This document shows positions 31,723-39,713 of a stretch of DNA of 64,000 nucleotides, one piece after another (position 1 is the stretch's first letter; each line of letters starts with the position of its first letter). Origin of the DNA: CBDCXE01 sp965223725 [NCBI: Nitrospinota bacterium] (GTDB taxonomy: Bacteria > Nitrospinota_A > UBA7883). A program made the translations under genes and the position numbers. Where the stretch lies: NCBI GenBank assembly GCA_965223725.1, contig CBDCXE010000006.1:620001-684000 (forward strand), written 5' to 3'. The notes under the pieces were generated by a model. The model made no database searches, was not told the DNA's origin, and worked only from the letters and a program-made list of their open reading frames with translations.

Positions 31723-34316
31723 CCCAACTCAGCCCCATAAGCCGGGCAATCGCTGTTTTCATTATTTTTTTCGGGTTGGGCATAGCGCACTCCTGGCCGC
31801 TGGCTCCGTATGTATTAAAGGGCATCCCATACGCCCTGGACCCGATTCCCAACCATGAGCTGTTCCCGCTCCAGCATGGCGACCACCTTCAATCGTACTA
31901 CCACCTGGGGCTGCTGAAAAATGCGGCGGCGGGTCGGATCGACTGGTTCACTAACCCGCTGGAGTTCGTCACCGAACATGAATCGGGCGATCATCCGGCG
32001 AGCTATTATTTTCTGCCGGTGTCGATTATCTCGTTGCCGTTTTCCGCTGTTTCCGAGCCGCTGGGGTATAACATGCTGCTGCTGATATGTGTCGCGCTGG
32101 GCGGCTTGTCGATGTATTTGTGGGCGAACCTGCTGATCGGCAACTTCTGGGCAGGACTGTTTGCCGGGTTTCTGTTTAATTTTATCCCGGTCCGCATGGC
32201 GGAGCTTTATGGCGGGCACCCGGCCGGCCTTGCTATCTTCCTCCTGCCGTTGACGCTCTATTTTTTCGACCGGGCAATCATAGAAAAAAGGATTCTGTTT
32301 TCCGCGCTGGGCGGCCTGGCGCTGTTTGCGCTCTCCTTCCAGTACCTCTATTTCAGCTACTACCTGCTGATGTTCCTGATGGTTTATATACCGTGGCGGC
32401 TGGTTCCTGCTGTTGTGGGGTCGGTTAACAAAGGATGGGATGAAGTTTGCAAGTTGGCGGGCGCCAGTCTCCCGTTTGCCATCGGCGCCTTGTCGGCGAT
32501 CGGGTGGATGTACTACTATTCCCGTTCTGTGGTGGCGTCATCCGCCTTTTCCGCTAAACGGACCATGAACGAGGTGGCGCTGTTTTCCCCCGATATTTCC
32601 AGCGCCTGGTCGCCCCAATTGGATTGGAAAGTCTATTTCGGTCTGCCGATCATTGCGCTGCTTTTTGGTCTGATAGTTGGCGTCGTTAAAGTTATCAACC
32701 GCAAACCCATAGGGTGGGAGTATCTGTTTTTTTCGATTCTTTTTGTTGTCAGCTATATCCTGGCCTTTGGCGCGACCCTGGACCGGTATATCCCGCTCTA
32801 TTCACTTTTCTACGATTACTTTCCATACTTCGACCTGTCGAGGTCGCCATCCAAGATCATGGCTCTCTGCGCCGCGTTGCTTGCCGTTCTGGGCGCGTAT
32901 TTCGTAAGCTGGGCGTGGCGGAGAGCAGGCGGCGGCTTTATATGGAGGTCGGTCGTGGCGTTGCTGGCCGCCATTACCATCATCGATTACCACCCCAACG
33001 GCGGTATCGGCATTTGCCTGCTGGACAGGGGCAACAAAATCTATAAACAAATAGCGGAAACATCCGATGGTGGATACGTATTGAACCTGCCCATATGGCC
33101 CGGCGACAGCTCGTGGGAGTCTATATACCAGTATTACGCCTTACAAAGCGGGGTGGCGATGGTCAACGGGTATTCGCCGGTGGTTTCCAAAAGCTATGTG
33201 GATAATGTTTTCTGGAAGCTGTTCACCATGAACAGCGGTAATGTGACGAAGGAGCAGATAAACTTTCTGAAAGATAAAAACGTAAAGGCGATCGTGTTCC
33301 ATGAAGAAGCTTATCCAAACAAAGTTTCGCCATTTCCAGCGTCTGTCGCATTGAACAGATTAAAATCATCCGCTCTGCTTGATATGGTGGGGCAGGATGG
33401 GCCGCTGACACTTTTCAGAATATCCGATAGCGAACAGGCCAAAAACGATCGACCGGTCAGCTCCCCCATGTCCGCCCTGTACCAGGCGGAGGCGCTGATA
33501 AAAATCGATGGAAAAGTGATGGAGGATGATGACGCTGTAAACGACCTGGCGCTATATGGCGCCGGCGCTATGAGGAGGACCGGTTTCCTCGGCGCAGGGC
33601 CGTATCAAAGTTTTCCAAGTGGCAGTTATAATGCTGTTTTCCGGGCAAAAGTGGCGGACAACACCATAGATGAACTGGCGGTTCTGTTCGATGTGTCAGC
33701 CAACAGCGGGAGGGACGTTTTAGCCAAGCTGGCCATTAAAAATTCTGATTTCGTTGAGCCGGACAAATATCAGGAGTTTGCTTTACCGTTCGAAGTTGTT
33801 GCTGAGAAGTCAACCAAGATTGAGTTTCGTTCCGCCCTGCCGGAAAGCAGCGCCGGGGTATATGTGGACTGGATATATGTGACCTTTGCTGATCAAACCG
33901 ACCCGGAGTATTCCTATGAGATCGAAGATTTCTTCCATATAGGCGCGACGGTGGAGGACCAGATGGCGTCTGCGGGCAAATCCTTGTATGCTCATCCAGA
34001 CCAGGACCCTGCGGGTATGATCGCCCATGGCCCAATGCGGAAACTGGAGGAGGGCGCGTACATCGCCTATTTCAGAATGAAAGCTGATATGGTGGAGGCA
34101 GACAGCCGGGTCGCTGTGCTGGAGGTGGCGTCCGCTGGCAGATCTGAAACGATCGCACAGCGTGATGTGATGGGCAGGGAGCTGGGGGGCAGCAGCGGTT
34201 ACATCGAGGCGTCCATCGATTTTCTGCTTGAGGAAACCGATTTCATAGATTTCCGCGTCAGGTTCACCGGCGCCACGGCGCTATATCTTGATAAAATCCG
34301 GATAGAAAAAAAGTGA
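31719..34316 (+). CDS. large membrane protein, GT-C-like, with two C-terminal beta modules
   Basis: An 865-residue protein. The first 430 residues contain about ten or more hydrophobic helices. The first long loop carries an acidic/His motif (LQHGDHLQSYYH), as expected near the active site of GT-C enzymes using lipid-phosphate sugars. A soluble region follows (about 430-580). The C-terminus has two similar beta-rich modules (about 585-730 and 735-865), each starting with a YQAEAL- or YEIEDF-type strand, passing through a GSYNAVFRAKV- or GAYIAYFRMKA-type strand and ending in a VYVDWIYV or LYLDKIRI strand. They look like carbohydrate-binding sandwich domains. The enzymatic call is inference; it could also be a polysaccharide export or sensing protein. 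Coupled to the acyltransferase by a 4-base overlap. Confidence 0.65.
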   Translation: MTQLSPISRAIAVFIIFFGLGIAHSWPLAPYVLKGIPYALDPIPNHELFPLQHGDHLQSYYHLGLLKNAAAGRIDWFTNPLEFVTEHESGDHPASYYFLPVSIISLPFSAVSEPLGYNMLLLICVALGGLSMYLWANLLIGNFWAGLFAGFLFNFIPVRMAELYGGHPAGLAIFLLPLTLYFFDRAIIEKRILFSALGGLALFALSFQYLYFSYYLLMFLMVYIPWRLVPAVVGSVNKGWDEVCKLAGASLPFAIGALSAIGWMYYYSRSVVASSAFSAKRTMNEVALFSPDISSAWSPQLDWKVYFGLPIIALLFGLIVGVVKVINRKPIGWEYLFFSILFVVSYILAFGATLDRYIPLYSLFYDYFPYFDLSRSPSKIMALCAALLAVLGAYFVSWAWRRAGGGFIWRSVVALLAAITIIDYHPNGGIGICLLDRGNKIYKQIAETSDGGYVLNLPIWPGDSSWESIYQYYALQSGVAMVNGYSPVVSKSYVDNVFWKLFTMNSGNVTKEQINFLKDKNVKAIVFHEEAYPNKVSPFPASVALNRLKSSALLDMVGQDGPLTLFRISDSEQAKNDRPVSSPMSALYQAEALIKIDGKVMEDDDAVNDLALYGAGAMRRTGFLGAGPYQSFPSGSYNAVFRAKVADNTIDELAVLFDVSANSGRDVLAKLAIKNSDFVEPDKYQEFALPFEVVAEKSTKIEFRSALPESSAGVYVDWIYVTFADQTDPEYSYEIEDFFHIGATVEDQMASAGKSLYAHPDQDPAGMIAHGPMRKLEEGAYIAYFRMKADMVEADSRVAVLEVASAGRSETIAQRDVMGRELGGSSGYIEASIDFLLEETDFIDFRVRFTGATALYLDKIRIEKK

Positions 34317-34324
34317 CAGCCAGG

Positions 34325-34630
34325 CTACATCGCCACCTTTGATGTTTTATAGTCAACCTTGGCGGTGGATTCGCAAATGCTTTTTATAGTGTCGAGCGCC
34401 TTAACATGGGCGGGATGGACAGCATACGCGTTTACCGAATCCATGGAATCGAACAGGGTGTTCAACACCATGTCATAAGAGTTGTGATTGGCGCCGATAT
34501 CCATTTCCAGCTCCAGATCCCTGATGTGGTCGATGTTCTGTTGCAGGTTGGACAGCTCCAGCGCCAACCCCTCTTTCTGCTCGGTAGTGACACCATCTTT
34601 AAACTTGAAAAAAACTATATGCCGTATCAT
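34325..34630 (-). CDS. Dabb (stress-responsive alpha/beta barrel) domain protein
   Basis: About 101 residues. It begins MIRHIVFFKFKDG, typical of the Dabb ferredoxin-like barrel, and ends with the SVNAYAVHPAHVKA segment common in this family. These are small dimeric proteins, some of which act on polyketides or in stress responses; no specific reaction can be assigned. The start at ATG 34630 is preferred over a longer frame because AAGGGAT precedes it and the domain begins there. It converges with the GT-C gene with an 8-base gap. Confidence 0.85.
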   Translation of the reverse strand: MIRHIVFFKFKDGVTTEQKEGLALELSNLQQNIDHIRDLELEMDIGANHNSYDMVLNTLFDSMDSVNAYAVHPAHVKALDTIKSICESTAKVDYKTSKVAM

Positions 34631-34761
34631 GCTTATCCCTTCTGTGCTTTTACAAAACAAGCGTTCGATTGAACTTTTCGGCACAGGTTACACTAATTTT
34701 ATTATGGAGTAAATAGCATAACCGATATACAGCCAGGGCTGTATTGCATGGATAACTAAAA

Positions 34762-34838
34762 TGGTGGGCCCACCAGGAATCGAACCTGGAACCATCCGGT
34801 TATGAGCCGGAAGCTCTAGCCAATTGAGCTATGGGCCC
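34762..34838 (-). tRNA. tRNA with CAT anticodon (tRNA-Ile2 or elongator tRNA-Met)
   Basis: A 77-base cloverleaf with acceptor GGGCCCA/TGGGCCC, anticodon loop CTCATAA (CAT) and encoded CCA. The base-paired first acceptor pair excludes a proteobacterial-type initiator. C4-G69 and C5-G68 are the pairs recognised by TilS in Escherichia coli tRNA-Ile2, which favours an isoleucine tRNA with lysidine, but elongator Met cannot be ruled out by eye. Confidence 0.93.
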
Positions 34839-34850
34839 GCGCAGATGTGG

Positions 34851-34869
34851 CAGGTATGTGCGATACCTG
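34851..34869 (-). other. hairpin between rpoD and the CAT tRNA
   Basis: CAGGTAT (34851-34857) and ATACCTG (34863-34869) form a perfect 7-bp stem with a 5-base loop. On the minus strand, the direction of rpoD transcription, no T-run follows, so a processing signal is more likely than a terminator. Confidence 0.4.
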
Positions 34870-34907
34870 TTTCAGGCGTGTTGAGCCCGGTCTGATATCT
34901 GTGGCGG

Positions 34908-36647
34908 TCATTCAACAAATGATCGCAGTTTTTTGCTGCGGCTGGGGTGGCGCAATTTGCGCAATGCCTTGGCCTCTATCTGACGTATCCGCTCGCGGGT
35001 GACGTCAAAATCCTGCCCGACTTCTTCCAGCGTATGCTCGGAGTCGGTGCCAATGCCGAACCGTTTCCGCACGACCCGCTCTTCACGTTGCGCCAGCGTC
35101 GACAGCACCATGGATGTTTGCTCCTTCAGGTTGGTGCGCACCATCGATTCCACAGGACTTATTATCTTTTTGTCTTCAATGAAGTCACCCAGGTGGCTGT
35201 CTTCCTCTTCGCCGATCGGCGTCTCCAGCGATATCGGCTCTTTGGCGATTTTCAGCACCTTGCGCACCTTGTCCACAGGCAACGCCATCTTCTCCGCGAT
35301 CTCTTCCGGTGTCGGCTCCCGACCGATCTGTTGCATCAGCATCCTGGATGTGCGTATAAGCTTGTTGATGGTTTCTATCATATGGACCGGTATGCGGATG
35401 GTCCTGGCCTGGTCCGCGATGGCTCTGGTTATCGCCTGCCGAATCCACCAGGTCGCGTAGGTGGAGAATTTGTAACCACGCTGATATTCAAACTTGTCCA
35501 CGGCCTTCATAAGGCCGATATTGCCTTCCTGTATCAGGTCGAGAAACTGCAGGCCTCTGTTGGTATACTTTTTCGCAATGGAAACGACCAACCGCAGGTT
35601 CGCCTCCGCCAGCTCCTTCTTCGCCTTGCGCTCGCGAATATATCCTTCGTTGATACTTCTGATGGTCTGGCGCAACTCATCCCGAGAGACCTGTGCCTCA
35701 GCTTCAACATTCTTGATCTCTTTTTTAGCTGATTTAATGGCCCCTTCATACTGTTTCTTTTTATCAGGGCTTACCTGTTTTTTACCTTTGCTCTTCGTGA
35801 CAACTTCAACCCTTTTTGATTCCCGCAAACCCAGCCGTTCTTCCGCATGGCGAATCTTCTCTTCCGCTTTGGCGCATACATCGGCATAATCCCGGATTCT
35901 CTGGATGATACCGCTCATACGGCCTGGTTCCAGCTTTATGTCGCGGATCAGCTCTGTGACCTTATCCCGCAGTTTTGCTTCTTCTTTTTTATGTTTTTCA
36001 CGTTCCTTGGCGGAAATATTGCGAAGCTTTTGCTTCTGTTTCGATTTTTCCAGCTTTCCACCGGCAGTTTTCAACTGGGTTACCAGCTTCAAAATCCTTT
36101 TTGTTTCCTTTTTAATTTTCGCTTCGGTGATCTCTTCATCCGGCTCACTGATGTTAATAAGGCTCTGGATAGGGAGCTCTTCCCTTTTCACGCTTTCGGC
36201 CAGATCAACAATCTCATAAATGGTAACAGGGCAATTAATAACCGAGCTGATCACTATGTTCTGGCCCTTTTCGATCTCCTTGGCTATGGTCACCTCGCCT
36301 TCGCGGGTGAGCAAGGAAATAGAGCCCATCTCCTTGAGATACATACGGACCGGATCCTCGCTGGAGGCGAAACCTTCCTCTTCGGAAGCTACGCCAGTGA
36401 CCGGCTTCCCTTTTTTGTACATAGCCGATGCTTTCGACTTCATGGAGGCCAGATGAGCGCTCTCCTTGGCGGGGTCGATAACAACAATGCCCAACTCGGC
36501 GAACTTACCCATTATGCTTTCGATCTCTTCGGCCACAACTATATTGTCCGGCAGAGATTCGTTTACTTCATCATATGTAAGATAGCCCTTTTCCTTACCT
36601 ATCTTCACAAGCCCGTTATCAGGCAGCAAGCTCTTGGTTTTCCCCAT
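34908..36647 (-). CDS. rpoD: RNA polymerase primary sigma factor RpoD
   Basis: A 579-residue housekeeping sigma factor. It has region 1.1 at the N-terminus, the [21 protein letters not shown] segment of region 1.2, a long charged non-conserved insert (about residues 150-330), then region 2 ([20 protein letters not shown]), region 3 and region 4 with the helix-turn-helix [25 protein letters not shown] precedes the ATG. Downstream of dnaG in a yqeY-dnaG-rpoD unit, the counterpart of the rpsU-dnaG-rpoD operon of enterics. Confidence 0.98.
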   Translation of the reverse strand: MGKTKSLLPDNGLVKIGKEKGYLTYDEVNESLPDNIVVAEEIESIMGKFAELGIVVIDPAKESAHLASMKSKASAMYKKGKPVTGVASEEEGFASSEDPVRMYLKEMGSISLLTREGEVTIAKEIEKGQNIVISSVINCPVTIYEIVDLAESVKREELPIQSLINISEPDEEITEAKIKKETKRILKLVTQLKTAGGKLEKSKQKQKLRNISAKEREKHKKEEAKLRDKVTELIRDIKLEPGRMSGIIQRIRDYADVCAKAEEKIRHAEERLGLRESKRVEVVTKSKGKKQVSPDKKKQYEGAIKSAKKEIKNVEAEAQVSRDELRQTIRSINEGYIRERKAKKELAEANLRLVVSIAKKYTNRGLQFLDLIQEGNIGLMKAVDKFEYQRGYKFSTYATWWIRQAITRAIADQARTIRIPVHMIETINKLIRTSRMLMQQIGREPTPEEIAEKMALPVDKVRKVLKIAKEPISLETPIGEEEDSHLGDFIEDKKIISPVESMVRTNLKEQTSMVLSTLAQREERVVRKRFGIGTDSEHTLEEVGQDFDVTRERIRQIEAKALRKLRHPSRSKKLRSFVE

Positions 36648-36692
36648 TAATTCGCCTCCATATCATGAGAAAAGCTAAACTATCTATTATAG

Positions 36693-38438
36693 CTAATTAT
36701 CTCTTATTTCGAAATATTTCTTTTTCGCTTGATAGAACTTTTCTTTAGCCCCATTCTTAGCAGCGGAAATCTGGTCTTCAAGCTTGTTTTTTCTGCCTTT
36801 ATGGCTATAGCGCACCCGCTTGAGGCAATCCTCCGCTACTATATCGACGTCATTTTCGTCAAAAAGATTTTTTTCCATCGATAATCCAGTCAAGATTTTT
36901 CGTATATTCTCGTCCGGGGAGAGGTCTATTATGTCAGCGGTAAGCTCGATTTTCCGCGATTTGGCGCTTTGTATCATCTCAAACATGGCTTTATGATTAT
37001 CATCCTCGAAATCATCCACTCTTAAATCAGACGCTAAACTATCCAAATATTCCGGACGATCCAGCAATATTCTGACAAGAATCCGCTCCGCGTTCTGTTT
37101 GGCGGATCTTTTCTTTGAATCGGTTGATTTGTAACCACCAAACCCTGGGGCGCCCTCCGTGGTTAAATTCCGGGCCAGAACCTTTTCGTCGATGCCTGCT
37201 CTCTCTGACAATAGCTGGACATATTGCGATCGCTCTATGTTGTCCTTGATCCTGCGCAGGTATGGCATTATCTCATGGGCCGCTTTCGTCCGCCCTTCGA
37301 TGCTGGACATATCGGCCTTGCCGCAAACCGAATCGATTATAAAAGCGGGAAAAGCGGGAGCGCTGTTCACCCGCTCCATCAGCTGCTCCGGCCCGTTTGC
37401 CGCCAGGTATTCATCCGGGTCCTTGGCCCCGGGTAATGACAGCATCTTGACCGACAGCCTATGATCCAGCAAAACCGGGACGCTCCTTTTCGCAGCGTTG
37501 AGCCCCGCTTCATCAGCGTCAAACAAGGCTATTACACTGTCAGCGATCCGTTTGATAGCTTCCGCCTGCCCGGGCGTGAACGCCACCCCGGAGACAGCGG
37601 CGCAGTTTTCTATCCCGGCGGACCAGAGGGCCAGCACATCCATATAGCCTTCGACCACCACCACGGCATTGTTGCGGCGGGCAGAAGTCTGGGCATGGTT
37701 CAGGCCATATAGAACACGGCTCTTGTTATATATCGGTGTCTCCGGGCTGTTTATATATTTCGGGGCGTCCTTTACATTGTCGGCTATTATCCGCCCGCCA
37801 AAGGCGATCACCTTGCCGCCGATACTGGATATCGGGAACATCAGCCGGCCCCGGAACCGGTCGATCATGTTGCCTTTGGACGATGGTTGACCCAGCCCGG
37901 CCGCGTTGATGGTTTTGTCGCTAAACCCTGCCTTGGACAGATGCCTGTAAAGCGAATCCCAATCATCAGGCGCCCAGCCCAGCATGAACCTTTCGACCAG
38001 CTCCGGCGCTATACCCCGCTTTTTTATATATTGAGCTACTTTCGAATTATCCCGGCTCTCTGCCAGCAGTCTGTGATAGAAATTTGCGGCGCTGTCCATA
38101 GCTTTGTATATCGCTTCGATCTCGTCATTTTTCCTGCCCCCTTGCGCTTCTATTTTTATCCCGTAGTTCGAGGCCAGCAGGCGCACAGCCTCCGGAAACG
38201 ATATCTTCTCGTACTTCATCAGAAAGGTAAAAACGTTGCCCCCCTCGCCGCAACCGAAGCAATGGAATATCTGTTTGGCCGGGTTCACGTTGAATGATGG
38301 AGTTTTCTCCTGATGGAAAGGGCATAGGGCGCGATAGTTTGACCCTGCCTTTTTCAGAGCGATATAGCCAGACACAACCTCGACAATATCAGCCCTGCTT
38401 TTTACTTCCTCTATTGTGTGCTCAGGTATACCAGCCAT
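36693..38438 (-). CDS. dnaG: DNA primase
   Basis: A 581-residue primase making RNA primers at the fork. The N-terminal CHC2 zinc site is intact (C39, H42, C60, C63). The Toprim core follows with VVVVEGYMDVLAL and FDADEAGLNAAKR holding the metal-binding Glu and Asp residues. The C-terminal helicase-binding region (about residues 430-581) is less conserved. Length is normal. It lies 45 bases upstream of rpoD and 20 bases downstream of yqeY. Confidence 0.98.
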   Translation of the reverse strand: MAGIPEHTIEEVKSRADIVEVVSGYIALKKAGSNYRALCPFHQEKTPSFNVNPAKQIFHCFGCGEGGNVFTFLMKYEKISFPEAVRLLASNYGIKIEAQGGRKNDEIEAIYKAMDSAANFYHRLLAESRDNSKVAQYIKKRGIAPELVERFMLGWAPDDWDSLYRHLSKAGFSDKTINAAGLGQPSSKGNMIDRFRGRLMFPISSIGGKVIAFGGRIIADNVKDAPKYINSPETPIYNKSRVLYGLNHAQTSARRNNAVVVVEGYMDVLALWSAGIENCAAVSGVAFTPGQAEAIKRIADSVIALFDADEAGLNAAKRSVPVLLDHRLSVKMLSLPGAKDPDEYLAANGPEQLMERVNSAPAFPAFIIDSVCGKADMSSIEGRTKAAHEIMPYLRRIKDNIERSQYVQLLSERAGIDEKVLARNLTTEGAPGFGGYKSTDSKKRSAKQNAERILVRILLDRPEYLDSLASDLRVDDFEDDNHKAMFEMIQSAKSRKIELTADIIDLSPDENIRKILTGLSMEKNLFDENDVDIVAEDCLKRVRYSHKGRKNKLEDQISAAKNGAKEKFYQAKKKYFEIRDN

Positions 38439-38458
38439 TAAATCTGCTTCGAGCTATA

Positions 38459-38908
38459 TCAGCCGCCTGATAATGTCGCCTTCACTATTTTGTTTACAAC
38501 TGCTCCATCCGCTTTGCCCTGGACCTTGGGCATCAGCAGCTTCATCACCTTGCCCATGTCCTTCATCGACTCTGCTCCAGCTTCTGTAATAGTCCCATCG
38601 ACTACTTTTTTTATTTCATCTTCGGTCATCTGGCTCGGCAAATATTCTGTCAAAACCTTTATTTCCGCCTCTTCATTGTTGGCCAGGTCCTCCCTGCCTG
38701 CGTCACGGTACTGTTTTGCAGAGTCACGCCTTTGCTTGACTGCTTTGGAAATAACATCCAGAATGCCATCATCGCCCAGCTCCTTGCCAAGCTCTATTTC
38801 CTTGTTTTTTAATGCGCTGATAGTCATTCTGATGGTGGAAAGTTTGACAGAATCCTTGGCTTTCATTGCCAGCTTCATATCTTGGGACAGGCGCTCTTTT
38901 AAGTTCAT
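38459..38908 (-). CDS. yqeY: GatB/YqeY domain protein
   Basis: A 149-residue YqeY-family protein, related to the tRNA-binding tail of GatB. It has N-terminal helices (LKERLSQDMKLAMKAKDSVK, then STIRMTISALKNKEIELG) and a C-terminal MKLLMPKVQGKADG. Its role is not settled; a tRNA-related one is suspected from the GatB homology. It is the first gene of the yqeY-dnaG-rpoD operon, the position usually held by rpsU, which is absent here. Confidence 0.93.
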   Translation of the reverse strand: MNLKERLSQDMKLAMKAKDSVKLSTIRMTISALKNKEIELGKELGDDGILDVISKAVKQRRDSAKQYRDAGREDLANNEEAEIKVLTEYLPSQMTEDEIKKVVDGTITEAGAESMKDMGKVMKLLMPKVQGKADGAVVNKIVKATLSGG

Positions 38909-38942
38909 TCAGGTTTCACAGGATCAGGTTACATATATGAGA

Positions 38943-38971
38943 AAGATAACGCTATGACAGCGATCTGTCAA
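38943..38971 (-). promoter_or_regulatory. sigma-70 promoter of yqeY-dnaG-rpoD
   Basis: On the minus strand: TTGACA (38971-38966), a 17-base spacer and TATCTT (38948-38943), ending 34 bases before the yqeY ATG. Consensus -35 and optimal spacing. Confidence 0.65.
38955..38970. promoter_or_regulatory. operator-like inverted repeat over the yqeY promoter
   Basis: TGACAG and CTGTCA (38955-38960 and 38965-38970) flank CGAT, giving a perfect 6-4-6 inverted repeat covering the -35 and half the spacer of the yqeY promoter. Binding there would occlude RNA polymerase. The regulator is unknown; the site does not match the LexA boxes I know. Confidence 0.45.
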
Positions 38972-39025
38972 CTATCCGATATAACAAATTCCGGATATTA
39001 TTGGAAAAATTGCGCGATAGTTTTA

Positions 39026-39040
39026 TGATAATCATTATCA
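39026..39040. promoter_or_regulatory. perfect 7-1-7 Fur-type box
   Basis: TGATAAT-C-ATTATCA is a perfect 7-1-7 inverted repeat equal to the core Fur-family consensus, and with its left flank it matches 16 of 19 positions of the classical 19-bp Fur box. It lies 118 bases from the yqeY start and 170 bases before the mraZ promoter. No iron gene is adjacent, so what it controls is unclear. Confidence 0.55.
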
Positions 39041-39124
39041 GTTGATAAAAGGCCGCCTGGCACATAATTATCATATAATTATAGTATTATTTAGTCATTT
39101 TAATATAAAATATGGGGTAATTCA

Positions 39125-39162
39125 TTAAAGTAGTACTTTAACTATTGAATTTTTATAGTTAA
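39125..39162. repeat. two overlapping AT-rich inverted repeats
   Basis: TTAAAGTA-G-TACTTTAA (39125-39141) is a perfect 8-1-8 repeat, and TTAACTAT (39138-39145) pairs with ATAGTTAA (39155-39162) across 9 bases. They share four bases, so they could be alternative structures or adjacent protein sites. In DNA this AT-rich some repeats arise by chance. Confidence 0.4.
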
Positions 39163-39210
39163 TTAATTAAAATATTAGAGTAAATAATCCACTTTTTTTG
39201 CCGCATATGC

Positions 39211-39238
39211 TTGACATTGCCTGTTATTTACATATAAT
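39211..39238 (+). promoter_or_regulatory. sigma-70 promoter of mraZ and the dcw cluster
   Basis: TTGACA (39211-39216), a 16-base spacer and TATAAT (39233-39238): both hexamers are perfect. The predicted start of transcription is near 39245, just before the tandem repeats and 38 bases upstream of the mraZ ATG. Confidence 0.75.
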
Positions 39239-39248
39239 AACCTAATTA

Positions 39249-39278
39249 GTGTCATAAAGTGTCTTAAAATGTCAAGGT
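39249..39278 (+). promoter_or_regulatory. three tandem 10-bp repeats, probable MraZ operator
   Basis: GTGTCATAAA, GTGTCTTAAA and ATGTCAAGGT are three direct units with exactly one helical turn spacing, between the promoter and the mraZ ATG. MraZ is known to bind three or four short direct repeats at 10-bp spacing in front of its own gene (TGGG-type in enterics, AAAGTG-type in Mollicutes; one AAAGTGT is present here). The position suggests a transcription block just after initiation. Confidence 0.6.
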
Positions 39279-39282
39279 GCGC

Positions 39283-39711
39283 ATGTTTATTGGACGTTAT
39301 GAGGCAACGCTCGATCCGAAGGGAAGGGTGCATCTGCCTGCAAAAATCAGGGATACTCTAAAAAAGAGTTTTGATCAGCCCTTGATTTTAACCATATCTG
39401 ATAGATGCCTGGCGGGCTACCCTGCGCAGCAATGGCTCGAAAAGTGTGATGCGCTTGAAGCGGCCGAGTATACACCGGAAAAAGGGGACCTCCTGCGCGC
39501 CATCACAGAAAACGCTGTTGAATGCCCAATTAAAAATGGACGAATCCTGATTCCTGCCTGGCTGAGGGACTATGCCGATATCCAGAAAGAAATTGTAATA
39601 GTCGGGCGGATCAAAAAAATAGAAATCTGGTCGGCCCAGCGCCACAAAGTTGTCAGCGCGCAATATGTGCCGGAAAAATTATCCAAAAAATTACGCGAGC
39701 TTGGTTTTTAA
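39283..39711 (+). CDS. mraZ: transcriptional regulator MraZ
   Basis: A 142-residue protein with two SpoVT/AbrB-type swapped-hairpin domains. The first contains MFIGRYEATLDPKGRVHLPAK and the second NGRILIPAWLRDYADIQ. It usually represses the dcw operon by binding repeats in front of itself, and such repeats are present at 39249-39278. ATG 39283 is preferred to GTG 39277 because AAGG lies 5 bases before it and family members begin MF. Confidence 0.95.
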   Translation: MFIGRYEATLDPKGRVHLPAKIRDTLKKSFDQPLILTISDRCLAGYPAQQWLEKCDALEAAEYTPEKGDLLRAITENAVECPIKNGRILIPAWLRDYADIQKEIVIVGRIKKIEIWSAQRHKVVSAQYVPEKLSKKLRELGF

Positions 39712-39713
39712 TT

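Noticed and set aside
35847-36650. Plus-strand frames of over 260 codons opposite rpoD
   Set aside because: Shadows of the charged rpoD insert; no start context and no domain.
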